Below, piece after piece: positions 44,473-52,502 of a DNA stretch of 64,000 bases. Location of the stretch: positions 4,768,425-4,832,424 of the forward strand of contig NZ_JAQNDM010000002.1 of assembly GCF_028368975.1 (NCBI RefSeq). Reading direction: 5' to 3'. Numbering within the stretch: the stretch's first letter is position 1; every line of letters starts with the position of its first letter. Position numbers and translations under genes: made by a program. The DNA is from Stigmatella ashevillena (lineage in GTDB: Bacteria; Myxococcota; Myxococcia; Myxococcales; Myxococcaceae). Below the pieces are notes generated by a model. It made no database searches. It was not told the DNA's origin and was given only the letters and a program-made list of their open reading frames with translations.

Positions 44473-46629
44473 TCAGCGCTTTGAAAGGAACTTTCGCTCC
44501 CACTCATCCAGTTGGATGGAGACGGCCATGCGCTCACTGGCCGTCGCGGCGCTTGCAGCCTGCTGTTTCAACTCCATCAAGGGGCCCTGGGCCTGACCCG
44601 CGACCACCTGGCCTTTGGCTTCGCGCAGCCATGCCTCATTCCGGGCGATCCGCTGCAAGAGTACCTGACGGTCAATGCGGCTTCTTGGATTGGCGGAGGC
44701 CGCTGGGGCCTCGGCCACAACGGCAGCGGGAGCCTCGGAGGGTGATGTTGCTGGCGCAGGCAGTGCCGCAGCCTGGGGAGTCGGGGCTTCTGTCAGGACG
44801 GACAACACCAGCGGGCCATGCTCCCGATCGTAACGCGCCTTCAACGCATCCACGGATTGAGTCACTTCCATTCGCTCGCTGGCAGTCCGGACGGTCTTCG
44901 CCGCATGACGCAAGCGTGAGATTTCACTCAGGAGTGCATAGGAGTTTCGGTTTCCGCCGTCATCCACCTGGACACGGGCCTCCAGGCAGTTGATCCGCGC
45001 CAGGAGGATCTCCGCTTGTTGCGTCCGGCGATCGAACCCGCCGACCCTGCATGCCGCAAGCCCCGCGCGCGGCGACGGGGACGGTGCCTGAATGATCGCC
45101 GCCGATGGAAGAACCGGGGGGGACGGAACGACAGCGGGGGCTGTGCCTGCCTCCATGGCCTTGGGAGAAACAGAGACGCTCGGAGCATTCACCCCACTCG
45201 GTGGGCTGGGGGCCACGAATGCGGTCAGGCTGGGCGGAGGTTCCGTGGGCTCGGAGGTTGACCGCTTGCGCCTGAGATGCTTCGACCGTCTCTTGGGCTG
45301 CTGCGAGGGGGATTCGGAATCCAGCACCTCTTCAAGCTCAACCTCTTCCCATTCCTCCTCCGTGGCACCCGGCGCAGCTTGAACTCCTGCCTGCTCTTCC
45401 TCTGACGCTTTCTGAAGCGCAGCAGGAAGATTGGGTGCTGCGGCGGCTGCGCGATTCTGCCCCGGAGCGGCCTTGCGCAGGACCTGGAAGGCCCCTCCCG
45501 CCGCGATGAGCCCCAGCGCCGTCAGCCCCGCTCCGATGAACCACCGGGCCCTCCCGGGCTTCGAGGATCTCGCGTCGGCTGTCCCGCCAAGCTTCACCGT
45601 GACGGCCCCCGTCGACGGCGAAGAGACCGGCTGGGCGGCCTTGGCACTCTCGCGAAGCTCTCGCAGAGAAGCAGTGCGTCTTCCGTGGCCCCCCAGGGCA
45701 CCATTGAGTTCTTGCCGCACCGCTTCCGCAGTCTGAAACCGCTCGGCCGGATTCTTGGCCAGCAACCGCAAAACAATCCGTTCGAGTTCCAGAGGAATCC
45801 CGGACACCAGACTGGAAGGAGAAACCGGCGCCTCTTCCACCTGCGCAAAGAGCACGCTCATCTGCTCGCCCGAAAACGGGCGCGCGCCTGTCAGCATCTG
45901 AAAGGCGATCACTCCCACGGCATAGAGGTCCGTGGTGGCCTCGACCTTGTTTCCCCGGATCTGCTCAGGCGCCATGTACTCCGGCGTCCCCAGCAGCATC
46001 CCCTGCATCGTCATGGGGCTTGCCATCTCAGACACGGCCACCTTCGCAATTCCAAAATCGAGAATCTTGACAGCCCGGGCGCCCTCGGAGCCTTCCACCA
46101 AAAAGATGTTGCCTGGCTTCAAGTCGCGGTGAATAACCCCCGCGCGGTGCGCTGCCCCCAAGGCGGACAGGACCTCGTCCAGGATCGCCACGGTCTCATC
46201 GGCGGCCACCCGCCCCCGCCGCTTGATGAACTGATCGAGCGAGAGTCCTTGGAGCAGCTCCATCACCACATACGGCCGTCCATCGGGCAGCTGCCCAAAT
46301 CCAAAGATATCGATGATGCCACGGTGCTGGATGGCATTGACCACACGGGCTTCCACCAACAGGCGCTGGACCAGTTCCTGGGCACCGGCAAATTCCGCCT
46401 TCAGCACCTTGATGGCCACCTGCTTGCCAATGAGCGGCTGGAGGGCCCGATAGACGATTCCCATCCCCCCTGCGCCAATGCGCTCCTGGATGATGTAATC
46501 GCTGACTTGCGCGTCCAGCAGCGAGTCTACCTGAGACAGGGGCGCCCGCATGGACTCCAGCGGGCTTCCATCCCACGGGCAGAACACCGTTCCCTTGGGA
46601 AGCTGCTTGCGACAGGATGGACACCTCAT
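44473..46629 (-). CDS. Zinc-ribbon Ser/Thr kinase with TM helix and duplicated C-terminal helical tail
   Basis: The 718-aa protein opens with a zinc-ribbon-like CPSC-x10-CPWDG (Cys3, Cys6, Cys17). A Hanks kinase follows: IGAGGMGIVY, VAIKVLK, HRDLKPGNIF, LDFGIAK, GTPEYMAPEQ. After a linker comes one TM helix near 363-384, then a Ser/Pro/Glu-rich stretch. Two similar helical segments close the protein, one with ASERMEVTQSVDALKARYD and one with ASERMAVSIQLDEWERKFL. The last matches the tail of the kinase at 34908-36464. The ATG at 46629 is preferred to a TTG at 46656. It may act on T6SS or development targets; no direct evidence. Two gene remnants lie just upstream. Confidence 0.9.
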   Translation of the reverse strand: MRCPSCRKQLPKGTVFCPWDGSPLESMRAPLSQVDSLLDAQVSDYIIQERIGAGGMGIVYRALQPLIGKQVAIKVLKAEFAGAQELVQRLLVEARVVNAIQHRGIIDIFGFGQLPDGRPYVVMELLQGLSLDQFIKRRGRVAADETVAILDEVLSALGAAHRAGVIHRDLKPGNIFLVEGSEGARAVKILDFGIAKVAVSEMASPMTMQGMLLGTPEYMAPEQIRGNKVEATTDLYAVGVIAFQMLTGARPFSGEQMSVLFAQVEEAPVSPSSLVSGIPLELERIVLRLLAKNPAERFQTAEAVRQELNGALGGHGRRTASLRELRESAKAAQPVSSPSTGAVTVKLGGTADARSSKPGRARWFIGAGLTALGLIAAGGAFQVLRKAAPGQNRAAAAAPNLPAALQKASEEEQAGVQAAPGATEEEWEEVELEEVLDSESPSQQPKRRSKHLRRKRSTSEPTEPPPSLTAFVAPSPPSGVNAPSVSVSPKAMEAGTAPAVVPSPPVLPSAAIIQAPSPSPRAGLAACRVGGFDRRTQQAEILLARINCLEARVQVDDGGNRNSYALLSEISRLRHAAKTVRTASERMEVTQSVDALKARYDREHGPLVLSVLTEAPTPQAAALPAPATSPSEAPAAVVAEAPAASANPRSRIDRQVLLQRIARNEAWLREAKGQVVAGQAQGPLMELKQQAASAATASERMAVSIQLDEWERKFLSKR

Positions 46630-46758
46630 GGTGGCCTGCGGCGCGACGGTCTCCAAGAGTTGGCTCTCCCCGGTCGTGTCTTTTCCTGATGCGCCTCTTG
46701 CATCAAGACCCGGTGGATATCAGCACATTCCCTCTCTTCCTGCCAATCTCCTCTCCGC

Positions 46759-47013
46759 TCACGGAGCGCCGATCGCCACCAACCCCTTGGAAAAGCGGGG
46801 AAAGACAATCCGGGCCTTGCCACTGGGCACCTGGACGAGGGAGAACTGCGCCGCACTCCACTCCCTGGGTCCGGAGCTATCTGGGACACTGAACCGCACT
46901 TGGGGCGGAGCCGAATGGAGACCGATACCACGAAGAGCTGAATAGGCCCTCTTGCGAGGGGACGTTATAAGCCCTGCCCGGCATGCTTTGGCTTGATGCG
47001 CTCGCGGTCGTGC
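46759..47013 (-). pseudogene. 3' gene remnant lacking a start codon
   Basis: This minus-strand frame is bounded by stops and has no usable start, yet its last 60 codons look coding: GC-rich third positions and a protein-like sequence that includes QVRFSVPDSSGPREWS and ARIVFPRFSKGLVAIGAP before the stop at 46759-46761. The first 20-25 codons look less convincing. I read it as the surviving 3' part of a gene. No family recognised. It sits between the zinc-ribbon kinase and the remnant at 47033-47337. Confidence 0.45.
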
Positions 47014-47032
47014 TCACCAACTCATGTATGAA

Positions 47033-47337
47033 TCAAATCGCTACTTTTCCGAGATACATCTTCCCGTCAATCCCCTTGTACCGAAAGGGTTTTATGACAA
47101 CTTCCTCTTGCGGGACATCTGCGAAGTAGTTGTTCCCGTCTCCTGCGCCAAACTCGCATTTGGGTAACCAGCCCAGGCCATTGAGCCCTGGTCATTGACA
47201 ATGTTCGTGGCTCCTTCGTTGTCCAGACCGGACAAATCGCCGCCAAGATGTTCATCAACGCGAAAGATTCGCCTGCATTGAACAGCGTTCAGGATCTCGC
47301 AGAAGATTGGCAAGAATCCCCTATGGACGCAGTACAT
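47033..47337 (-). pseudogene. Frameshifted gene remnant at the end of the T6SS cargo region
   Basis: Two minus-strand frames look coding in succession. One frame from 47337 includes HLGGDLSGLDNEGATNIV. A second frame, open from 47191, includes LPKCEFGAGDGNNYFADVP and ends with GIDGKMYLGKVAI at the stop 47033-47035. A frameshift around 47180-47195 would join them. The region has lower GC than the neighbours. It lies directly downstream of the FHA-DUF4123 gene, so it may be a decayed cargo or immunity gene, but I recognise no family. Confidence 0.45.
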
Positions 47338-47355
47338 GAAAGAAAATGGGAGCTT

Positions 47356-48204
47356 TCACGAAGCGAGTTGAACTCTCAGACTCTCGACCACGCTCCCATC
47401 AGACGTCTCAAGAACAAAGCGGTCGATGGCTCCAAAGAACTCTTTCCGTTGCTCCTCTGTATACAGCGGAAGCATCGGACCGAGGACCCTGGGATCATAG
47501 AACCGGAAGTAGAACCGGGCGTCATTGTCCTCCAGTTGTACCATCAGAAACTTGCGCAGGTGGCGCCGCACCTCTCCAAAAGGCAAGGGGCACGTCAAAA
47601 ACAATCCCCAATTCTTTCCCCAACCTTCGCGAACAAGCGCCTCCAAAAGCCTCGATTCTTTCGGCAAGCTCACCAGATACGGCGCTACCTCCGCCAAGGC
47701 CAGCCCTTGAGGCCCCTCGTAAAGAGAGTGACATTGCTCCACGGACTCCCGAAGCAGCACGAGGATGCGTGGATCCCGCGCGACATCCACCACCGCGAAC
47801 AAGGGCGCCTCCTGCTTTCGCAGCTCCCCAAGAACCCGCGCATGGAGGGCGGCTTCTTCAGCGGCCTCCTGTTCAGCGGCCGGGGTGAACCCCTCGAAAT
47901 GCAGGAGAAAGTCCGTCGTTCCTGCCCGAAGCCAGGACGCATTACGGACCTCTCCCGAATGGACCGCCTGTCCATCCAGCAGAATCCCCTTTGCGCTTTT
48001 CAAATCCGTCACCCGGCACGCCATTCCATCCCAAGCCAGCTCGAAGTGTGAGGGAGACATCCACTCATCGTGCGGCACCACCAATCCATTCGACGCCGCC
48101 CGCCCTACCAGAAGCGTCTCCCCAGGGCCCACGAGGGTCTTGTGGAACGCGAGCGGTCCCCATTGAACCTGTACGATCAACCTTCTGCCTGTTTGTGGAG
48201 TCAT
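47356..48204 (-). CDS. FHA-DUF4123 fusion, predicted T6SS effector adaptor
   Basis: The 282-aa soluble protein has an FHA domain at about residues 10-105 (LLVGRAASN, MSPSHFEL, SAKGILLDG; the usual Asn of the SxxNG turn is Lys). A DUF4123 domain follows at about 135-260 (LFAVVDVA, RHLRKFLMVQ, RFYDPRVLGPMLP). DUF4123 proteins (Tap/TEC) load effectors onto VgrG; FHA domains bind phosphothreonine. The fusion suggests that loading could depend on a kinase, which is inference. The ATG at 48204 has GGAGG 11 bases upstream; an in-frame ATG at 48234 is possible. It is the last intact gene of the vgrG cargo module. Confidence 0.85.
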   Translation of the reverse strand: MTPQTGRRLIVQVQWGPLAFHKTLVGPGETLLVGRAASNGLVVPHDEWMSPSHFELAWDGMACRVTDLKSAKGILLDGQAVHSGEVRNASWLRAGTTDFLLHFEGFTPAAEQEAAEEAALHARVLGELRKQEAPLFAVVDVARDPRILVLLRESVEQCHSLYEGPQGLALAEVAPYLVSLPKESRLLEALVREGWGKNWGLFLTCPLPFGEVRRHLRKFLMVQLEDNDARFYFRFYDPRVLGPMLPLYTEEQRKEFFGAIDRFVLETSDGSVVESLRVQLAS

Positions 48205-48243
48205 GTTTCCCGCGTCCTCCGAGGCCTGACGCATTGTCTTCAA

Positions 48244-48615
48244 CTACCAGCAAGGCCAGTCGCACTCGTGCCAACTGACCAGCCCCTCTTCATCCAAGGT
48301 GATGTCCAAGCGATGACGTGCATGCAGGATGGGCCCGGTCCAACCCCCATTGTCCTCACCGTTCCAGAACCCCACCTCCAAGGGAGCTCCCACCTGGGGC
48401 GTGAAAACGAAATGTTCGACGTCTCCTCCCTTCAAGCCCTCGGCGCGCAGTTTGGTACCCCCCACCGTCAAAAAGAGATAATCCAAGACCTTCTCCTTCT
48501 GCTGGGGCACAAACCGGACCGTCACTCCGGCCATCCAGAAACGATGCGCCACCGCACCTACCAGCATCAACACCAGTCCCAGCGCAGCGAGACGCAATCC
48601 CTTTCTCAGACCCAT
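48244..48615 (-). CDS. Small membrane-anchored protein, candidate immunity protein
   Basis: The 123-aa protein has an N-terminal TM anchor (residues 8-24) and about 95 residues predicted to be periplasmic, mostly beta-strand with a C-terminal CDWPCW. I recognise no family. It begins 14 bp after the predicted toxin gene, the usual place for a T6SS immunity gene, and periplasmic display would guard against a toxin delivered from outside. The function is inferred from position. Confidence 0.65.
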   Translation of the reverse strand: MGLRKGLRLAALGLVLMLVGAVAHRFWMAGVTVRFVPQQKEKVLDYLFLTVGGTKLRAEGLKGGDVEHFVFTPQVGAPLEVGFWNGEDNGGWTGPILHARHRLDITLDEEGLVSWHECDWPCW

Positions 48616-48629
48616 GTGGTATTGGGAAC

Positions 48630-49322
48630 TCAGGGGTTCAACTTCTTGCGTGTCAGCCCTGGCGTACTCTGAACGAGCCGAATGAGCTCCGGAACAGACG
48701 GCGGGTGCGGATACATTCTGGCGCCCGCCTCAACGGACTGTCTGTCCGAAGAATCATCGAAACGCCTCAGCCCCTGAACGCCGGGGCTGGCGCGAGGCCA
48801 CCTCCCATGGCGAACGTCCGATCCGATCTGCTCCAGCCCCGCCCCGTCCAGCAACTCCGGGCTGGAAAAACCACACGCCCTACCGACATAGCCGTAATGA
48901 ATGTTCGACCAGATGTCGTAGAAGAACAACCACCCGTCGTAATGATGATAGACCTGCTCGCCCCCCTTCGAGACAGCAGGGGTAAAGGTCCTGCGGATAT
49001 AGGGCTTATGATCCCAGGGGCCATTTTCTCTCACCAGCATGGCCCACCCCAGGATGGCACTCATCTTCGAGGAAACCAGGGTGTCTTGACATGCCTGAAG
49101 TGTGCTTCCTCCAATCAGGAATTTCTGCCACCCCGGCATTCGCTGGTACTCCGCGAAGCAATCCTGCCTCGACAGGTCATTCAGCCGATGGATGCTCTGC
49201 GCGTCGCGGGAATGCGCGTTCGTCACCATCTCGCCAAGGATGTAGCGAGCAATGGGCGTGACCTCATCCCCGCGGATGGGAGGCGCCTCGACCTGTTCTC
49301 CTGCAAGAGCAGCGTTCGACAT
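48630..49322 (-). CDS. Predicted T6SS effector with toxin-44-like domain
   Basis: The 230-aa protein has a central domain resembling polymorphic toxin type 44 (Ntox44, PF15607): ENGPWDHKPYI, then FFYDIWSNIHYGYVG, ACGFSSPELL and DGAG. Asp/His/Lys in WDHK and the SNIHYG segment are likely active-site residues. Members are predicted nucleases or hydrolases of contact-dependent systems; the target is not settled. No signal peptide, which suits T6SS delivery. ATG 49322 has CGGAGAAGG just upstream; an alternative start at 49409 would overlap the previous gene. Lies in a vgrG-PAAR-DUF4123 module. Confidence 0.7.
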   Translation of the reverse strand: MSNAALAGEQVEAPPIRGDEVTPIARYILGEMVTNAHSRDAQSIHRLNDLSRQDCFAEYQRMPGWQKFLIGGSTLQACQDTLVSSKMSAILGWAMLVRENGPWDHKPYIRRTFTPAVSKGGEQVYHHYDGWLFFYDIWSNIHYGYVGRACGFSSPELLDGAGLEQIGSDVRHGRWPRASPGVQGLRRFDDSSDRQSVEAGARMYPHPPSVPELIRLVQSTPGLTRKKLNP

Positions 49323-49350
49323 GGCCTTCTCCGGACCTGCACTGAGAATC

Positions 49351-49872
49351 TCAAAGGACGACCACTTGGCCCGAGCTGAGCGTGCCGCAAGGCCAGAATC
49401 CCTCTTCATAGAGGGAGATGAGCGAGCACCAAAACCCCTCCTTCCCGGCGAGGATCTCCGTGACGGACATCCTCACCGCGAACAAAGCCGCCCCTTTGGC
49501 TGCTTCTGAAAAGTCATGAGGGCCCACGACGAACAAAGGCGAGGGGGTCATCTGCTTGCCCAGTGAGTCGAGCGCGGCCTTGAAGAACTCGACTCGCGCC
49601 TTCTTGAGCCGGTCCTCGACCCCGAGCTTCTTGGCCAGCTGCGCGAGGCTGTTCCCATGAACCGGATCCTCCTGGGACTGGCTGCTCGGCAGCCAGTCCA
49701 TCTCATCCGCGATGGGATCTTCTCCGGCTGCTTCCTCGGTAAGACCGGGCACGGCATCCGCCCACGCCTGAAGATCGCGAATGGGGACGAAGCCCTCACG
49801 AGGGGGAAACGTTCCAAGCGAGGAGAACCATCGCACGGTTTCGATCCGTTGCTTGAGTTCTTCCAACCTCAT
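49351..49872 (-). CDS. Hypothetical protein in the T6SS cargo module
   Basis: The 173-aa soluble protein opens with helices (RLEELKQRIETVRWFSSLG), has a central helix-rich segment with DEMDWLPSSQ and ends in a beta-rich part (FAVRMSVTEIL, GFWCSLISLYEEG, FWPCGTL). No signal peptide and no family I recognise. It lies between the PAAR and toxin genes with 39-bp and 28-bp spacers, so it could be a chaperone or a second immunity candidate. Confidence 0.6.
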   Translation of the reverse strand: MRLEELKQRIETVRWFSSLGTFPPREGFVPIRDLQAWADAVPGLTEEAAGEDPIADEMDWLPSSQSQEDPVHGNSLAQLAKKLGVEDRLKKARVEFFKAALDSLGKQMTPSPLFVVGPHDFSEAAKGAALFAVRMSVTEILAGKEGFWCSLISLYEEGFWPCGTLSSGQVVVL

Positions 49873-49911
49873 GGAAACGGCTCCCTCCGAACTCTGTAGA
49901 GAAGCATGACG

Positions 49912-50316
49912 TTATACCCCTTGTCCGGCGGCGGCGGCAGCCGCTGCGGCCTTCCTCTTCTCGCACTCCTCGCAGAAGGGAGTCCCTGTCGTCGCGGCCA
50001 CGACGATGGTCTGCGCCTGCGTGGACGAGCCGATGAGCACCGTGGGACACCCCGCCACGATGACACCGCCATGAGAGGTCGGATCCGCCAGCCGGGCCGC
50101 ATGCTTCCCACCGATGATGACAGTCGGCTCTCCCTGCGAGATGGAGTCTGGAGGCCCGCCGAAGCAGATCAGGCTGTCCCCCACCCGTGCCGCCAGTTGG
50201 CCTCCGATGATGACCGTGGCTTCTCCCGCCGAGACAGGGCCGCCCACGTGGGGAACCGGTCCCGGCTCCACCTTCGGACACACATGCATGTCGGTGATGC
50301 GCGCGGCAGGAGGCAT
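49912..50316 (-). CDS. PAAR-domain T6SS spike-tip protein
   Basis: The 134-aa protein contains the PAAR pattern: an N-terminal PPAARITDMHVCP, repeated VIIGGQLAARVGD and VIIGGKHAARLAD strands, GCPTVLIGS and an Ala-rich C-terminal tail with CEEC. PAAR proteins cap the VgrG trimer as a zinc-bound cone. The gene follows vgrG by 8 bp. No toxin domain is fused, so the cargo is more likely carried by VgrG, PAAR and an adaptor. Confidence 0.92.
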   Translation of the reverse strand: MPPAARITDMHVCPKVEPGPVPHVGGPVSAGEATVIIGGQLAARVGDSLICFGGPPDSISQGEPTVIIGGKHAARLADPTSHGGVIVAGCPTVLIGSSTQAQTIVVAATTGTPFCEECEKRKAAAAAAAAGQGV

Positions 50317-50324
50317 GTTCGCCC

Positions 50325-52472
50325 TCAGGGTTTGGAGCCGTCGTCCGCCAACGTGGGAACGGTCGGTACTGCCTCGACGGCATCCGTAGGAGCCGTCGGG
50401 CTTGAGCCAGAGCCCGAGTGAGCGGTCCCTCCTGTGTTGATCTGCACCAGCGTGCCCTTGATGGCGATGCCCGAGCCATCAATCGTGATGAAGCCTCCCG
50501 GTCCTTTGAGGGTGATGGCGCTCGCGGCCTCAATGACGATCTTCGTGGACTTGAGGTGGATCTCCTGGCCCGCCTCCATGGCGTGCTTCTGCCCCACCTT
50601 CACCTGCAAGTCCTTCCCCACCGAGAGGGACTGCGTCACGTCCACCAACTCATTCAAGTTCGACGTCACATGCAGGTGGCTGTTCTTGAGGATGAGTTCC
50701 TTCTTGTTCGACCGGATGACGATGTCCTGGTTTCCTTCCCCATCAATACCGCCCACCAGCAGCTTCATGTCACCGCCGACGTGCTCCTGGCTGTGCCGAT
50801 GAACCGCGAGGTTCTTGTCCCGGAAGACCAGCTCGTTCTGATCTCCCACCTTCCCCTTCTCTCCCTCGGTCCCGATGGTCTGGTGCCGATCGTGCCGGAT
50901 GTTCTCGAATGAGTCGTTCTTCACATGCACGTCCATGTTGCGCTGGGCGTGCATGAAGATCTGCTCCTTGCCCTTCTCGTCCTCGAAGCGCAGCTCGTTG
51001 TAGCCATTGCCCCCAGGAGAGGTGTTCGACTTGATGGTGCTCTTGGTCTTCTCCCCTGGAAGCGAATAGGGAACCGGATTCGCCCCGTTGTACACGCGCC
51101 CGGTGATGATGGGCCGGTCCGGGTCTCCCTCGATGAAGTCGACGATGACTTCCTGACCGATACGGGGAATGAACATCGCGCCCCACGTTTCCCCCGCCCA
51201 GAGCTGACTGACACGGATCCAGCATGAGCTGCGCTCGTCCCGGCTTCCCTCGCGGTCCCAGTGAAACTGCACCTTCACGCGTCCGTACTCGTCCGTGTAG
51301 ATCTCCTCGCCCTTCGGACCCACCACGATGGCGGTCTGAATCCCACGCATCTGCGGCCGGGGCGTCAACCGGGGGGGCCGGAAGGGCGTCTTCTCCGCCA
51401 TGCAGGCAAAGCTGTTGGAGTAGGCGAACTCCCCGCCTGAGGACTCTTCATCGAGTACCTGGGGCTGGTGTCCGTAGTGGCTGACGCCCAGGAGCATGTA
51501 GCGGGCGTTGTAGTCTCCACGGGCGTGATCCGTCAGGGTGAACATCTGCCCGGGACACAGCCGCTCACAATCGCTCTCGCCCCGGGCGACCCGGCGTCCC
51601 GCCTGCCAGCCCTCGAGCCGCAGTTTGGCCAGGGTCGCGCCCTTCGCGGAGGAACCGCGGCCGGGGTCCTGGTACTCGCCCGGATAGTCGTAGACCTCGA
51701 GATCCGAATCCACGGAGGTCTTGTCCTGCGCGTGCATGGACAGGTCCGGCTTCTTGAAGTTGAAGTCTCGCAGGCTTGACTGGCCGGACTGAATCTCCTC
51801 GGCGAAGTGGAAGTGCTGGACGTGCTCTTCGTCGTTGACAAGCCCGCTGGGGCGGCGAAAGGGAAGCGCTTCCAGGCCGCCGATGGGCTTGTGGGCCTGG
51901 GGGCCATCCCCCATCACGAGGATGTGTTTGTCCACCTGGTGCTCGAAGAAGTAGAAGATGCCGTCCTCTTCCATGAGCCTGCTGATGAAGTCCCAGTCCG
52001 ACTCCCGGTACTGCACGCAATAGTTACGGGGCTCGTAGGTATTGCTCAGCTTGAGCTGGAATAAATCCCCCGCGATGCCCCCGGACTCGAGGACCTTCTG
52101 GATGATGGCCGGCGTGGGCATGTCCTGGAAGATCCGGCAGTCCTGGCGGTACACGAGCCGCCGGACCTTCGGAACCAAGACCGCATGATAGATGGCGTAG
52201 TGGGGCAACTCGGTAATCTGCTCGAAGCGCGCCACAATGCCATGAACGAAGCGCGGCTCCGTCTCGCCTTGCAGGCTCAACACTGCGGATTTGCCGACAA
52301 CCTGGGAGAAGTCGAGCGCTGGGTTCTCGCAGGCCAGCTTGAGCTGAAAGGAGAACTGCTTCGAGACACCCTCCTCCCCGGAGAACTGGATGACCCGCAT
52401 GGCATCGGGACTGCCCGCGACCTCGAACCGGAAGACCGAGGTACTTCCCAGCAATGAGACCCGTGCGACCAT
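50325..52472 (-). CDS. vgrG: VgrG (TssI) spike protein
   Basis: The 715-aa protein shows the VgrG layout: a gp27-like N-terminus (FRFEVAGSPDAMRV, WDFISRLMEEDGIFYFFEH), a gp5/OB-fold region (RVKVQFHWDREG, SCWIRVSQLWAG, FIPRIGQEVIVDFIEGDP) and a long beta-helix with repeats, including a DUF2345-like end (GGFITIDGSGIAIKG). No catalytic C-terminal extension is fused; a short Ser/Thr/Pro-rich tail follows. The trimer punctures target membranes and carries cargo. The downstream DUF4123 and PAAR genes fit an adaptor-mediated effector. Confidence 0.95.
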   Translation of the reverse strand: MVARVSLLGSTSVFRFEVAGSPDAMRVIQFSGEEGVSKQFSFQLKLACENPALDFSQVVGKSAVLSLQGETEPRFVHGIVARFEQITELPHYAIYHAVLVPKVRRLVYRQDCRIFQDMPTPAIIQKVLESGGIAGDLFQLKLSNTYEPRNYCVQYRESDWDFISRLMEEDGIFYFFEHQVDKHILVMGDGPQAHKPIGGLEALPFRRPSGLVNDEEHVQHFHFAEEIQSGQSSLRDFNFKKPDLSMHAQDKTSVDSDLEVYDYPGEYQDPGRGSSAKGATLAKLRLEGWQAGRRVARGESDCERLCPGQMFTLTDHARGDYNARYMLLGVSHYGHQPQVLDEESSGGEFAYSNSFACMAEKTPFRPPRLTPRPQMRGIQTAIVVGPKGEEIYTDEYGRVKVQFHWDREGSRDERSSCWIRVSQLWAGETWGAMFIPRIGQEVIVDFIEGDPDRPIITGRVYNGANPVPYSLPGEKTKSTIKSNTSPGGNGYNELRFEDEKGKEQIFMHAQRNMDVHVKNDSFENIRHDRHQTIGTEGEKGKVGDQNELVFRDKNLAVHRHSQEHVGGDMKLLVGGIDGEGNQDIVIRSNKKELILKNSHLHVTSNLNELVDVTQSLSVGKDLQVKVGQKHAMEAGQEIHLKSTKIVIEAASAITLKGPGGFITIDGSGIAIKGTLVQINTGGTAHSGSGSSPTAPTDAVEAVPTVPTLADDGSKP

Positions 52473-52502
52473 GATGTCTTCCTCGTTTCTGTGCGCGGCA
52501 CT

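Noticed and set aside
43799-44503. Minus-strand frame over the DUF5335 gene
   Set aside because: The plus-strand DUF5335 protein has recognisable family pattern and a ribosome site; the minus frame overlaps it fully and shows no motifs.
46657-46758. Possible regulatory inverted repeat (TGATGC / GCATCA, 46687-46705) in the kinase leader
   Set aside because: Only 6-bp arms and no second copy; too weak to call as an operator.
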